Assembly: GCF_902706185.1 (NCBI RefSeq)
Contig: NZ_CACSJM010000023.1
Span: forward strand, 1 to 50,324
Source of the DNA: Roseomonas sp. 18066
Lineage (GTDB): Bacteria; Pseudomonadota; Alphaproteobacteria; Acetobacterales; Acetobacteraceae
Direction: 5' to 3'
DNA: 50,324 nucleotides
The notes under the pieces were generated by a model, which saw nothing but the letters and a program-made list of their open reading frames with translations, was not told the origin of the DNA and did no database searches. Position 1 is the stretch's first letter. Every line of letters begins with the position of its first letter. Positions 42,279-50,147 of the stretch are shown piece by piece. The translations under genes and the position numbers were made by a program.

Positions 42279-43639
42279 GCTGCGCGCCGAAGGGCACCCC
42301 CCGCCTCGCCCGCCGGCTGATCATCGGCCTGGCGGCGCTGCAGGCCGTGCTGGTGATCGTGCTGATCCTCACCGAGCCGCTGCGCGAAAGCAGCCGGCCG
42401 GGCGACCTGCTGCCCTGGCTGGCCGCCGAGCAGGCCGGCCAGATCCTGGCCCCCGCCATCGGCCGCAACGCCGCCGGCAACCTGGCGCTGCAGGTGACGC
42501 CGGAGCTGCGCGACTACATGCAGGCCCGCCCCGCCTTCTGGTTCGTCGTCACCGATGGCGACCGGCTGCTGCGCGGCGGCGCGGTGCAGGACCGCAACAA
42601 GGACGTGGTCGACGATGACGGCGTGGTGGTGCCCAGCCGCATGTCGGGCCAGGGCGCGCCGATGCTGCTGGCGACGCCGGCAGGCCGCGTCGGCGCCATG
42701 CTGGGCAATGCGCAGAGCGGGCTGCTGGAGGGCCTGGCGGTCTGGCTGGCCGACCGGCTGTGGCATGGGCTGGTCGGGCTGCTGCTGCTGGCGCTCGGCA
42801 ATGCCGTGGTGATCCTGCTGCTGGTGCGCTTCCTGCTGCGCCCGGTGCGCGCCGCCGCCGCCGCCGCCCAGGCGCTGCAGCCCGAGCAGCGCGGCATGGC
42901 CCTGCCGGAGGAAGGCGTCCCCGCCGAGATCCTGCCCCTGGTCAGCGCCACCAACGCGGCGCTGGCCCGGCTGGAGCATGCCCATGCGCAGCAGCGCCGC
43001 TTCATCGCCAATGCGGCGCATGAGCTGCGCACGCCGATCGCCATCCTGACGCTGCGGCTCGACGCCCTGCCCGACGACGCGCTGCGCCAGCGGCTGCAGC
43101 AGGACCTGCAGCGGCTGACCCTGCTGGCCGTGCAGCTGCTGGACCTGGAGCGGCTGCAGCATGCCGGCCCGCCGCGGGGCCGTGTCGAGCTGGTCGCCCT
43201 GGCGCGCGAGGTGATGGCCGAGATGGCGCCGCTGGCCGTCGATGGCGGGCATGAGCTGGCCTTTTCCAGCGCGCTGCCGCGGCTGGAGGTCGCCGGCGAC
43301 GAACAGGCGCTGCGCAGCGTCTTCTCCAACCTGATCGGCAACGCCCTGACCCATGGCGGCCCGGCCAACCAGGTGGCGCTGCGCATCCTCGCCGACCGCA
43401 GCCTGGAGGTCGCCGACCGCGGCCCCGGCATCCCGCCCGAGGCGCGCGACAAGATCTTCGAGCCGTTCCAGCGCGGGGCGCGCAACGGGCCGGGCGCCGG
43501 GCTGGGCCTGGCCATCGTCCGCCAGGTGCTGCAGGCGCATGGCGCGGGCATCCGCCTGGTGGAGGCGGGTATCCCGGATGGTGGCCCGGATGGTGGCCTG
43601 GGCGGGCTGCCTGGCGCCTGCTTCCGCATCACCTTCTGA
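42275..43639 (+). CDS. Sensor histidine kinase
   Basis: A 454-residue kinase: TM1 at about 13-32, a periplasmic loop (about 33-160), TM2 at about 163-187, a short HAMP, HisKA with the phospho-accepting His249 in FIANAAHELRTPIA, and a HATPase domain with the N-box FSNLIGNALTHGG, the G1 VADRGPGIP and G2 GAGLGLAIVRQV (about 340-430). It starts with GTG at 42275, overlapping the response-regulator stop. A PDGG repeat near the C-terminus comes from a 12-bp tandem duplication. Signal unknown. Confidence 0.93.
   Translation: MSCAPKGTPRLARRLIIGLAALQAVLVIVLILTEPLRESSRPGDLLPWLAAEQAGQILAPAIGRNAAGNLALQVTPELRDYMQARPAFWFVVTDGDRLLRGGAVQDRNKDVVDDDGVVVPSRMSGQGAPMLLATPAGRVGAMLGNAQSGLLEGLAVWLADRLWHGLVGLLLLALGNAVVILLLVRFLLRPVRAAAAAAQALQPEQRGMALPEEGVPAEILPLVSATNAALARLEHAHAQQRRFIANAAHELRTPIAILTLRLDALPDDALRQRLQQDLQRLTLLAVQLLDLERLQHAGPPRGRVELVALAREVMAEMAPLAVDGGHELAFSSALPRLEVAGDEQALRSVFSNLIGNALTHGGPANQVALRILADRSLEVADRGPGIPPEARDKIFEPFQRGARNGPGAGLGLAIVRQVLQAHGAGIRLVEAGIPDGGPDGGLGGLPGACFRITF
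43573..43596. repeat. 12-bp tandem duplication near the kinase C-terminus
   Basis: CCCGGATGGTGG occurs at 43573-43584 and 43585-43596, in frame, giving PDGGPDGG in the kinase. It looks like a recent slippage product. Confidence 0.85.
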
Positions 43640-43677
43640 GCACCGCTGGCCGCACGCCCTTGGCCGCGGGGGCGTAA

Positions 43678-44601
43678 ATGGTTCTATCCTGCGGCATGAG
43701 CGTCTTCTCGGTCCGGCACCTCACTGAATACCGCTATCACCGCCCGGTCGCCTTCGGCGAGCACCGGCTGATGTTCCGCCCGCGCGACAGCTACGACCAG
43801 CGCCTGCTCGCCGCCCGGCTGACCACCAGCCCGGCCGCCGAGCAGCGCTGGCTGCACGATGTCTTCGGCAATTGCGTGACCCTGCTGCGCTTCGCCGGGC
43901 GCGCCAAGACCCTGGTGATCGAGACCGAGATCAGGCTGGAGCACACCCCCTTCGCCGGCCCCGACTTCCGCACCGACGAGGCCGCGCTGACCTATCCCTT
44001 CGACTATGCCGCCGAGGACCGCGCCGATCTCGGCCGCACCATCGACCGCCACTACCCCGACCCGGACGGCGCGGTGGCCCGCTGGGCGCGGCAATTCGTG
44101 GCGCAGGGCCGGCCGATCGCCACCGGCACCCTGCTGATGACCCTGTGCTACGCCATCCGCGAGAGCTTCACCTATTCCCGCCGGCACGAGCCGGGCACCC
44201 AGCCGCCGGCGGTCACCCTGCATCTGCGCCGCGGCACCTGCCGCGACTTCGCCCTGTTCATGATGGAGGCGGTGCGCAGCCTGGGCTTCGCCGCCCGCTT
44301 CGTCACCGGCTATGTCTATGTCGCCGACCGCGACGGCGATGCGACGCTGGGCGGCGGCTCGACCCATGCCTGGTGCCAGGTCTATGTGCCCGGCGCCGGC
44401 TGGGTCGAGTTCGACCCGACCAACGGCATCGTCGGCAGCCGCGACCTGATCCGCGTCGCCGTGGCGCGCGACCCGGAGCAGGCGGTGCCGCTCTGCGGCA
44501 GCTACCATGGCGCCGCCGAGGACGAGCGCGGCATGCGGGTGCAGGTCAACGTCACCACCGAAACGATCGAGGAAATCTCGGAGACCGGTCCGGAAGACTG
44601 A
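43678..44601 (+). CDS. Transglutaminase-like family protein
   Basis: A 307-residue protein with a beta-rich N-terminal domain (about 10-150) and a transglutaminase-like cysteine protease core. The triad is complete: Cys188 in GTCRDFALFM, His230 in THAWCQVYV and Asp246 in EFDPTNG. These proteins are mostly cytoplasmic peptidases or amidases; members often pair with a second copy and an ATP-grasp partner, though none is seen here. The start is uncertain: ATG at 43678 has GGGGG close ahead, while ATG at 43696 gives the more usual MSVFSVRHLTEYRY N-terminus. Confidence 0.9.
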   Translation: MVLSCGMSVFSVRHLTEYRYHRPVAFGEHRLMFRPRDSYDQRLLAARLTTSPAAEQRWLHDVFGNCVTLLRFAGRAKTLVIETEIRLEHTPFAGPDFRTDEAALTYPFDYAAEDRADLGRTIDRHYPDPDGAVARWARQFVAQGRPIATGTLLMTLCYAIRESFTYSRRHEPGTQPPAVTLHLRRGTCRDFALFMMEAVRSLGFAARFVTGYVYVADRDGDATLGGGSTHAWCQVYVPGAGWVEFDPTNGIVGSRDLIRVAVARDPEQAVPLCGSYHGAAEDERGMRVQVNVTTETIEEISETGPED

Positions 44602-44700
44602 AACTTCGCAGCATTTTCCTGGTAAAATCCGGACCCGCCTGGAACCCTGGGCGCGGCCGCACGTTTGTCGCGTGGCCCACCCCTGTTCCGCGGAGACCTC

Positions 44701-45513
44701 ATGAAGATCAGCGCCGGCTTCACCCTGGCCTACGACTGCCCCAAGCCGACGCCCATGCTCCTGGTGCTCAACATCCACCCGTCACGCCGCGCCGACCTGC
44801 TGACCGACCAGGTGCTGCATTTCGACCGGCCAGTCGAGGCCTGGGGCTACCTGGACGGCTTCGGCAATGCCTGCGCCCGCATCGTGGCGCCGGCGGGCCG
44901 CACCACCATCTCCACGGCCTTCACCCTGTACGATGGCGGCCTGCCCGACGTGGTGGTGCCCGAGGCCGCGCAGCACGACATCCGCGACCTGCCGGACGAG
45001 GTGCTGGTCTTCCTGCTGGGCAGCCGCTACTGCGACACTGACCGGCTGGCCGACCTCGCCTGGTCGATGTTCGCGCAGACGCCGCCGGGCTGGGCCCGGG
45101 TGCAGGCGATCTGCGACTACGTCCACGGCCGCATCGCCTTCAACTACCAGAATGCCGATGCCACCCGCTCGGCCTACGGCGCCCATACCGACCAGACCGG
45201 GGTCTGCCGCGACTTCGCCCATCTGGCGATCACGCTGTGCCGCTGCATGAACATCCCGGCGCGCTACTGCACCGGCTATCTCGGCGATATCGGCATCGCG
45301 CCGGTGCCCGACCCGATGGATTTCAGCGCCTGGTTCGAGGTCTATCTCGGCGGCCACTGGTACACCTTCGACGCGCGGCACAACCGCCCGCGCATCGGCC
45401 GCATCCTGATGGCGATCGGCCGCGACGCCACCGACGTCGCGCTGACCACCAATTTCGGCGCCTCGACGCTGGCGCGCTTCGAGGTGGTCACCCGCGAGGT
45501 CGTCGAAGCCTGA
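44701..45513 (+). CDS. Transglutaminase-like family protein, second copy, catalytic His replaced
   Basis: A 270-residue relative of the preceding gene. The catalytic cysteine (Cys169 in GVCRDFAHLA) and aspartate (Asp224 in YTFDARHN) are present, but the expected histidine position reads Ser209 (DFSAWFEVYL). So it may be an inactive or altered-activity partner; this spelling may also be typical of its subfamily. GGAG precedes the ATG at 44701 by about 8 nt. It lies 99 bp after the first transglutaminase gene. Confidence 0.88.
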   Translation: MKISAGFTLAYDCPKPTPMLLVLNIHPSRRADLLTDQVLHFDRPVEAWGYLDGFGNACARIVAPAGRTTISTAFTLYDGGLPDVVVPEAAQHDIRDLPDEVLVFLLGSRYCDTDRLADLAWSMFAQTPPGWARVQAICDYVHGRIAFNYQNADATRSAYGAHTDQTGVCRDFAHLAITLCRCMNIPARYCTGYLGDIGIAPVPDPMDFSAWFEVYLGGHWYTFDARHNRPRIGRILMAIGRDATDVALTTNFGASTLARFEVVTREVVEA

Positions 45514-45519
45514 CCGCCC

Positions 45520-45547
45520 GCCGCCCCCGGCAGCCACCGGGGGCGGC
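45520..45547. terminator. Bidirectional terminator-like hairpin
   Basis: A perfect 11-bp stem (45520-45530 with 45537-45547) with loop CAGCCA stands between the convergent transglutaminase-like gene (ends 45513) and FAH-family gene (ends 45563). Confidence 0.6.
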
Positions 45548-45562
45548 GATCGGCCCGGAAGA

Positions 45563-46249
45563 TCAGGCGCTGTAGGTGACGGTGACCTCGCCCACGCCCT
45601 CGCAGGTGCCGTGCATCACGTCGCCCGGCTTCACCGCCGAGACGCCGGCCGGCGTGCCGGTCATGATCAGGTCGCCCGGCAGCAGCGCCACATAGCGCGA
45701 CAGATAGGCGATCGCCTCCGGCACCGACCAGATCATCTGGTTCATGTCGCCGGTCTGCTGCACCTTGCCGTTCACCGTGATCTCGATCTTGCCCTGGGTC
45801 GGGTGGCCGATCTTGGCCACCGTGACGATCGGGCTAATCGGGCAGGACTCGTCGAAGCCCTTGGCCAGCTCCCAGGGGCGGCCGGCCTTCTTGAACTCGG
45901 CCTGCAGGTCGCGCCGCGTCATGTCCAGGCCGATGGCATAGCCATAGACATGGTCGAGCGCGCTCGCCTGGTCGATATCCTTGCCGCCCTTGCCGATCGC
46001 CACCACCAGCTCGACCTCGTGGTGCAGGTCCTTGGTCTGGCCGGGGAAGGGCAGCGTCCCGCCCGGCACCGCCGCATTGGCGGGCTTGGAGAAGAAGAAC
46101 GGCGGCTCGCGGTCCGGGTCATGCCCCATCTCGCGCGCATGGTCGGCATAGTTGCGGCCGACGCACCAGATGCGGCCGACCGGGAAGACGCCGTCCTCCC
46201 CGGCCACCGGCACCGTGGTCTGGGGGGCGGGCTGGATGACATAGGTCAT
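45563..46249 (-). CDS. Fumarylacetoacetate hydrolase (FAH) family protein
   Basis: A 228-residue FAH-fold protein. IWCVGRNYADHAREMG (about 25-40) and FFFSKPANAAV are followed by the metal-site residues Glu in HHEVELVVAIGKGG (about 80-93) and Asp in YAIGLDMTRRDLQ, ending with GDLIMTGTPAGVSAVKPGD. Such proteins hydrolyse C-C bonds in acylpyruvates or decarboxylate 2-oxo acids. The ATG at 46249 has GAGGA some 13 nt ahead; the longer frame would cross the GntR operator region. It is divergent from a GntR regulator, with a perfect inverted repeat between them. Confidence 0.92.
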   Translation of the reverse strand: MTYVIQPAPQTTVPVAGEDGVFPVGRIWCVGRNYADHAREMGHDPDREPPFFFSKPANAAVPGGTLPFPGQTKDLHHEVELVVAIGKGGKDIDQASALDHVYGYAIGLDMTRRDLQAEFKKAGRPWELAKGFDESCPISPIVTVAKIGHPTQGKIEITVNGKVQQTGDMNQMIWSVPEAIAYLSRYVALLPGDLIMTGTPAGVSAVKPGDVMHGTCEGVGEVTVTYSA

Positions 46250-46267
46250 GGCGTGGGGTCCTCGTTC

Positions 46268-46288
46268 AACCAATTGCACGGATTGGTT
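46268..46288. promoter_or_regulatory. Candidate GntR operator between FAH and GntR genes
   Basis: AACCAAT (46268-46274) and ATTGGTT (46282-46288) form a perfect 7-bp inverted repeat around 7 nt in the divergent promoter region, 19 bp from the FAH start. The form resembles operators of FCD-type GntR repressors, and the regulator is encoded next to it. Confidence 0.5.
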
Positions 46289-46346
46289 ACGCCTGCCCCG
46301 CCACAACGTCAAGCACGGCCCTTGGCGAAACGCCCTGCCCCGCCTT

Positions 46347-47030
46347 ATGCCATCGGCCATGGACACCGACCCCGGCGGCACGCCGGTGCTGACCCTGCTG
46401 CAGGCCTATCTGGCGACCACCCCCCTGCCCGACTCCGGCCGGCTGCCGCCGGAGCGCGAGCTGGCCGAGGCGCTGGGCGTCTCCCGCGCCGAGCTGCGCA
46501 AGGCGCTCGCCGCGCTGGAAGCCGAAGGCCAGCTCTGGCGCCATGTCGGCAAAGGCACCTTCCTCGGCGCCCGACCGCTGGCCGCCATCACCGGCGTCGC
46601 CGAGCTCGCCCGCGCCACCACCGCCCCCGAGATGCTGCGCGCCCGCCTGGTGCTGGAGCCGCAGCTGGCCGGGCTCGCCGCCCGCCACGCCACGCCCGCG
46701 CAGCGCGCCGCCATGCGCGAGGCCATCGACGCCTCCCGCCGGCCGGGGCTCTCCTGGCGCGCCTATGAAGGGCAGGACGCCCGCCTGCACCGCGAGATCG
46801 CCGCGGCCGCCGGCAACGCACCCCTGCTGCATCTGTTCGACGAGCTGGCCGCCATCCGCCGGGTGCTGACCTGGGATCGGGCGCGGACCCGTCCCGACGG
46901 GCCGCCGGGCGACCATCCCTCCTTCGCCGAGCACGACGCGATCGTCGCAGCCATCGCCAGCAACGACGAACACATCGCGATAAAAGCCATGCACGACCAT
47001 ATCGCAGCGGTGCACAGGCTCATTCCATAG
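46347..47030 (+). CDS. GntR-family regulator, FCD subfamily
   Basis: A 227-residue regulator. Winged helix RLPPERELAEALGVSRAELRKALAALEAEGQLWRHVGKGTFLG (about 30-72) and a helical FCD domain (about 90-220; RLVLEPQLAGLAARH, GQDARLHREIAAAAGNAPLL, SFAEHDAIVAAIASND) with the histidines typical of its metal/ligand pocket. Several starts are possible (46248, 46347, 46359) and none has a strong ribosome site; 46347 is a compromise. It probably represses the divergent FAH gene and itself. It is followed by copy 2 of the dispersed hairpin. Confidence 0.88.
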   Translation: MPSAMDTDPGGTPVLTLLQAYLATTPLPDSGRLPPERELAEALGVSRAELRKALAALEAEGQLWRHVGKGTFLGARPLAAITGVAELARATTAPEMLRARLVLEPQLAGLAARHATPAQRAAMREAIDASRRPGLSWRAYEGQDARLHREIAAAAGNAPLLHLFDELAAIRRVLTWDRARTRPDGPPGDHPSFAEHDAIVAAIASNDEHIAIKAMHDHIAAVHRLIP

Positions 47031-47036
47031 AAAGCG

Positions 47037-47075
47037 CCGGGGGGAAGTATCCCCCCGGGCCCCCTTCTATTTTTG
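47037..47075. repeat. Dispersed hairpin element, copy 2
   Basis: An 8-bp stem (47037-47044 with 47051-47058) is followed on the plus strand by GCCCCC and a TTCTATTTTTG tract, the same arrangement as at 21394. It lies 6 bp past the GntR stop and 16 bp before the end of the convergent haloacid dehalogenase gene, a terminator position. Confidence 0.7.
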
Positions 47076-47091
47076 TCAGAAAGAAACACGC

Positions 47092-47811
47092 TCAAAGACC
47101 GAGGCGAGACGCCAGGTCGACGAAATCCGCCGCCACCACATCCCAATCCTGCTCGGCCACCAGATCGATCTTCTGGCCGGGACCATGCTCCACAGGGCGG
47201 GCGACGAAGGCGGTGCGCAAGCCGCAACGGCGCGCCGCCGCCAGATCACCGTTATGCGCGGCAACCAGGCAGATCTGCTCGGGGCGGACGCCCAGCACCT
47301 CGGCGGTGCGCAGATAGGCCTGGGGCGTCGGCTTGTAGGCCTGCGAGACCTCGGCGCCGAGGATGGCGTCCCAGGGCAGGCCGGCGCGCTTGGCCATGTC
47401 CAGCATCAGCCGGATATTGCCGTTGGACAGCGGCGCGATGATGTAGCCCGCCTTCAGCCGCGTCAGCCCGGCCACCGAATCCGGCCAGGGGTCCAGCCGG
47501 TGCCAGGCGAGGTTCAGCGCCTCCAGCTCGTCCGGCGTGACCTTGCCGGGGTCGATGCCGAAATCCGGCAGCAGCGCCTCGAGGTTTTCCCGGTGCAGCA
47601 CGTCGAGCCGGGTGAAGGGTCGTCGCCCGCTGCGCACTTCCTCCATGGCTGGCGAGTAGCGGCGGCGCCAGCCATCGGCGAAGTCGGTCGCGCTGGCGGC
47701 TGGTGCGTGCTTGGCGAGAAAGGGCGTGGCGTCGCGGGCGATGCCGCTGCGCCAGTCGACGACGGTTCCGAAGACGTCGAAGACCAGCGCCTGTACCCCA
47801 TCGAGTGCCAT
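47092..47811 (-). CDS. Haloacid dehalogenase, type II (L-2-haloacid dehalogenase-like)
   Basis: A 239-residue HAD-superfamily hydrolase. The nucleophile motif is VFDVFGTVVDW (near residue 10-20), motif II is PLSNGN, the lysine is in AYKPTPQAY and the acidic pair lies in VAAHNGDLAAA. This matches type II haloacid dehalogenases, which turn L-2-haloacids into D-2-hydroxyacids. A strong GGAGGG site precedes the ATG at 47811. Its product class links to the several hydroxyacid oxidoreductases in the window, though members with other substrates exist. Confidence 0.9.
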   Translation of the reverse strand: MALDGVQALVFDVFGTVVDWRSGIARDATPFLAKHAPAASATDFADGWRRRYSPAMEEVRSGRRPFTRLDVLHRENLEALLPDFGIDPGKVTPDELEALNLAWHRLDPWPDSVAGLTRLKAGYIIAPLSNGNIRLMLDMAKRAGLPWDAILGAEVSQAYKPTPQAYLRTAEVLGVRPEQICLVAAHNGDLAAARRCGLRTAFVARPVEHGPGQKIDLVAEQDWDVVAADFVDLASRLGL

Positions 47812-47860
47812 GTCGGTGTCCCTCCTGTTGGTTGTTTTGAAGGAGACCAAAAGATCAGAG

Positions 47861-47897
47861 AGAAAAGAAGGGGGTCCAGGGGAATTCATTCCCCCGG
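47861..47897. repeat. Dispersed hairpin element, copy 3 (inverted)
   Basis: Arms 47876-47885 and 47888-47897 form a 10-bp stem with one mismatch; the tail on the minus strand reads ACCCCC then TTCTTTTCTC. It lies between the sensor kinase (ends 47914) and the dehalogenase (starts 47811), both on the minus strand. Confidence 0.6.
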
Positions 47898-47918
47898 CTT
47901 CAGGCCCCCGGCTTCAGG
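47891..47918. repeat. 14-bp tandem duplication across the kinase stop codon
   Basis: CCCCCGGCTTCAGG occurs at 47891-47904 and 47905-47918. The inner copy holds the TGA stop of the sensor kinase (47914-47916), and the outer copy forms one arm of hairpin copy 3. Confidence 0.85.
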
Positions 47919-49467
47919 CCCGCGGCAGCGTGATCAGGAAGCGCGCGCCGGGACCGTCCGGCAGCAGGCGGATCTGGCCGCCGACGGCTTCCAGCCGGCT
48001 GCGCACGATCGGCAGCCCGAGCCCGGTGCCCCCCACCTTGCGTGCGGTGGTGAAGAAGCGGTCGAAGATGCGTCCGGCATTGCCGTTGGTGACGCCGCGG
48101 CCGTCATCGGCGACCAGGATGCCGATGCGGCCCGGCCCGGCGTCCAGCCCCCATTGGATGCGGCAGGCGGCCTCCGGGCCGGCATGCTGGCGGATATTGT
48201 CCAGCAGATTGGCCAGCACCTCGCGCAGCATGTCGCGGCCGATGGCGACCTCTGCCGCCGGCCCTTCCAGCGTGACCTTCAGCCCCGCCTCGGCATAGGG
48301 GGCCACGATGGCGGCGATGGTCGAAGCAAACTCGCAGCGTTCCGGGGCGCGCGGCTGCGGCGCCTCGGCGCGGGCCAGCTCCAGCAGGCGGCGCACCAGC
48401 CGGTCCAGCCGCAGCACGTCGCCCATGGCCTGGGCCAGGAAGCGCTCGCGCTCGGCCTCGGTCATCGACGCGCCATGCTCCTGCAGCAGCTCCAGCCCGC
48501 CACGCAGCGCGGTCAGCGGCGTCTTGAACTCGTGGCTGACCTCGGCGGCGAAGGCGCCGATATAGTCCGCCCGCTGCTCCAGCGTCGTCGCCATGGCGGT
48601 GATGGCGGCCCAGAGCTCGTCGGCCTCGCGCACCGCGCTGCGCCGGGTGCGGTCCATCGGCACCCGGGCGCCGGCGGCGACGGCCCGGGCCTGGGCGGCC
48701 ACCGCCTGGATCGGCCGGCCGACGGTATAGGCGATGAAGAGCGCCAGCGCGCCGGCGGCCAGCAGCACCGCCAGCACCAGCCCGCCGATCTCCACCCGCT
48801 TGCCCCACAGGATCTGGTCCAGCGTCGCCGGCGTGCGGGAGAGGAGCACGGCGCCGATCACCTGGCCCTGCTCCAGCACCGGCTGCACGACGAAGACGCG
48901 CAGCGCCGCGCCGCGGCTGATCGAGCTCGGGCTGGTCGGCACCGACCGCGTCGGCACCCGGGCGCGCAGCGCCGCCGCCGGATGCCCGGCCAAAGCGAGG
49001 GCCACCTCCTGCTGCGCCGCCAGCGACAGGCCGAGCTCCTCGCGGCTGGTGGCCACCACTGTGCCGTGGCGGTCCATGACGCGCATGGCGGCCAGCGTCA
49101 CCAGCTGCGTCTCGGCCAGCACGCTTTGCAGCAGGGCGCCGGCGCGCTGGGCCTGGGGCTCGGGCGGCTGCATCGGCGGCAGGGCCTCGGGCGGGGCGGG
49201 CAGCACCGGGTCGCGCGCCAGGTCGAGCGAGGCGCCACGCGGCGCCCAGTCGCGCTCGGCCGGCAGCGGCGGCGCCGGCAGCCCGCGCCAGGCGGCGCGA
49301 TAGGCGGCGGCGATGACGGCGCCCTGCGCCACCAGCTCGCTCTCGGTCTGGCGCACCAGCGCGCTCTCATAGAGCCGCAGCATCCAGAGCCCGCCCAGCG
49401 GCAGGGCCAGCAGCAGCAGATTGGCCGCCAGCAGCAGGCTGCGGATGCGCGGCTTGCGCATCGTCAC
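47914..49467 (-). CDS. Sensor histidine kinase
   Basis: A 517-residue kinase. One membrane span near 10-31, a periplasmic sensor (about 32-220), a second span at about 227-249, HAMP (about 250-300), HisKA with His312 in EVSHEFKTPLTAL, and HATPase with N-box VLANLLDNIRQHAG, G1 VADDGRGVT and G2 GGTGLGLPIVRSRL. It starts with GTG at 49467, overlapping the regulator stop (GTGA), or with ATG at 49461. It pairs with the response regulator at 49464-50147; no regulated gene is evident. Confidence 0.93.
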   Translation of the reverse strand: MTMRKPRIRSLLLAANLLLLALPLGGLWMLRLYESALVRQTESELVAQGAVIAAAYRAAWRGLPAPPLPAERDWAPRGASLDLARDPVLPAPPEALPPMQPPEPQAQRAGALLQSVLAETQLVTLAAMRVMDRHGTVVATSREELGLSLAAQQEVALALAGHPAAALRARVPTRSVPTSPSSISRGAALRVFVVQPVLEQGQVIGAVLLSRTPATLDQILWGKRVEIGGLVLAVLLAAGALALFIAYTVGRPIQAVAAQARAVAAGARVPMDRTRRSAVREADELWAAITAMATTLEQRADYIGAFAAEVSHEFKTPLTALRGGLELLQEHGASMTEAERERFLAQAMGDVLRLDRLVRRLLELARAEAPQPRAPERCEFASTIAAIVAPYAEAGLKVTLEGPAAEVAIGRDMLREVLANLLDNIRQHAGPEAACRIQWGLDAGPGRIGILVADDGRGVTNGNAGRIFDRFFTTARKVGGTGLGLPIVRSRLEAVGGQIRLLPDGPGARFLITLPRA

Positions 49468-50147
49468 CCCGCCTGGAACCGGTAGCCGAGCCCATGCACC
49501 GTGCCGATCGGCTCGGCGCCGAGGGCCGCGAACTTGGCGCGGATATGCCGCACATGGCTGTCGATGGTGCGGTCGCTGACGATGCGGCGGTCGGGATAGG
49601 CGACCGTCATCAGCGCGTCGCGCGTGAAGACCTTGCCGGGCGCGGCGGCCATGGCGCGCAGGATGGCGAATTCGGTGACGGTCAGCACCACGGGGGCGTC
49701 GGCCCAGAAGACTTCCAGACGATCGGGGATCAGGCGCAGCGAGCCGCGCTGCACCACGGGGTCGGCCGGCGCCTCGGGCTCGGGCGGCTGCAGCCGGCGG
49801 AGCACCGCGCGGACGCGGGCCACCACCTCGCGCGGGCTGAACGGTTTTGTCACGTAGTCGTCGCCCCCCAGCTCCAGCCCGAGGATGCGGTCCACCTCGT
49901 CGTCGCGCGAGGACAGGAAGATGACGGGCACGGCGCTGGTCCGGCGCAGGCGGCGGCAGACCTCGGTGCCATCCATCTCCGGCATCAGCACATCGAGCAG
50001 CAGAATATCGGGCGCGGCCTCGGCGAAGCGGGCCAGGGCCTCCAGCCCGTCGGCGGCCTCGACCGTCTGGAAGCCGTCGCGGGCCAGGGCGAAGCAGAGG
50101 ACGCTGCGGATATGCGGGTCGTCATCGACGACCAGAACCTTGGGCAT
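49464..50147 (-). CDS. OmpR/PhoB-family response regulator
   Basis: A 227-residue regulator: receiver with Asp52 in ILLLDVLMPEMDG and Lys101 in DDYVTKPF, and a winged helix (about 140-227; LTVTEFAILRAMAAAPGKVFTRDALM, DRTIDSHVRHIRAKF, IGTVHGLGYRF). The ATG at 50147 begins MPKVLVVDDD and a frame upstream to 50204 has no domain. It is the first gene of a two-gene operon with the sensor kinase. Confidence 0.94.
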   Translation of the reverse strand: MPKVLVVDDDPHIRSVLCFALARDGFQTVEAADGLEALARFAEAAPDILLLDVLMPEMDGTEVCRRLRRTSAVPVIFLSSRDDEVDRILGLELGGDDYVTKPFSPREVVARVRAVLRRLQPPEPEAPADPVVQRGSLRLIPDRLEVFWADAPVVLTVTEFAILRAMAAAPGKVFTRDALMTVAYPDRRIVSDRTIDSHVRHIRAKFAALGAEPIGTVHGLGYRFQAG

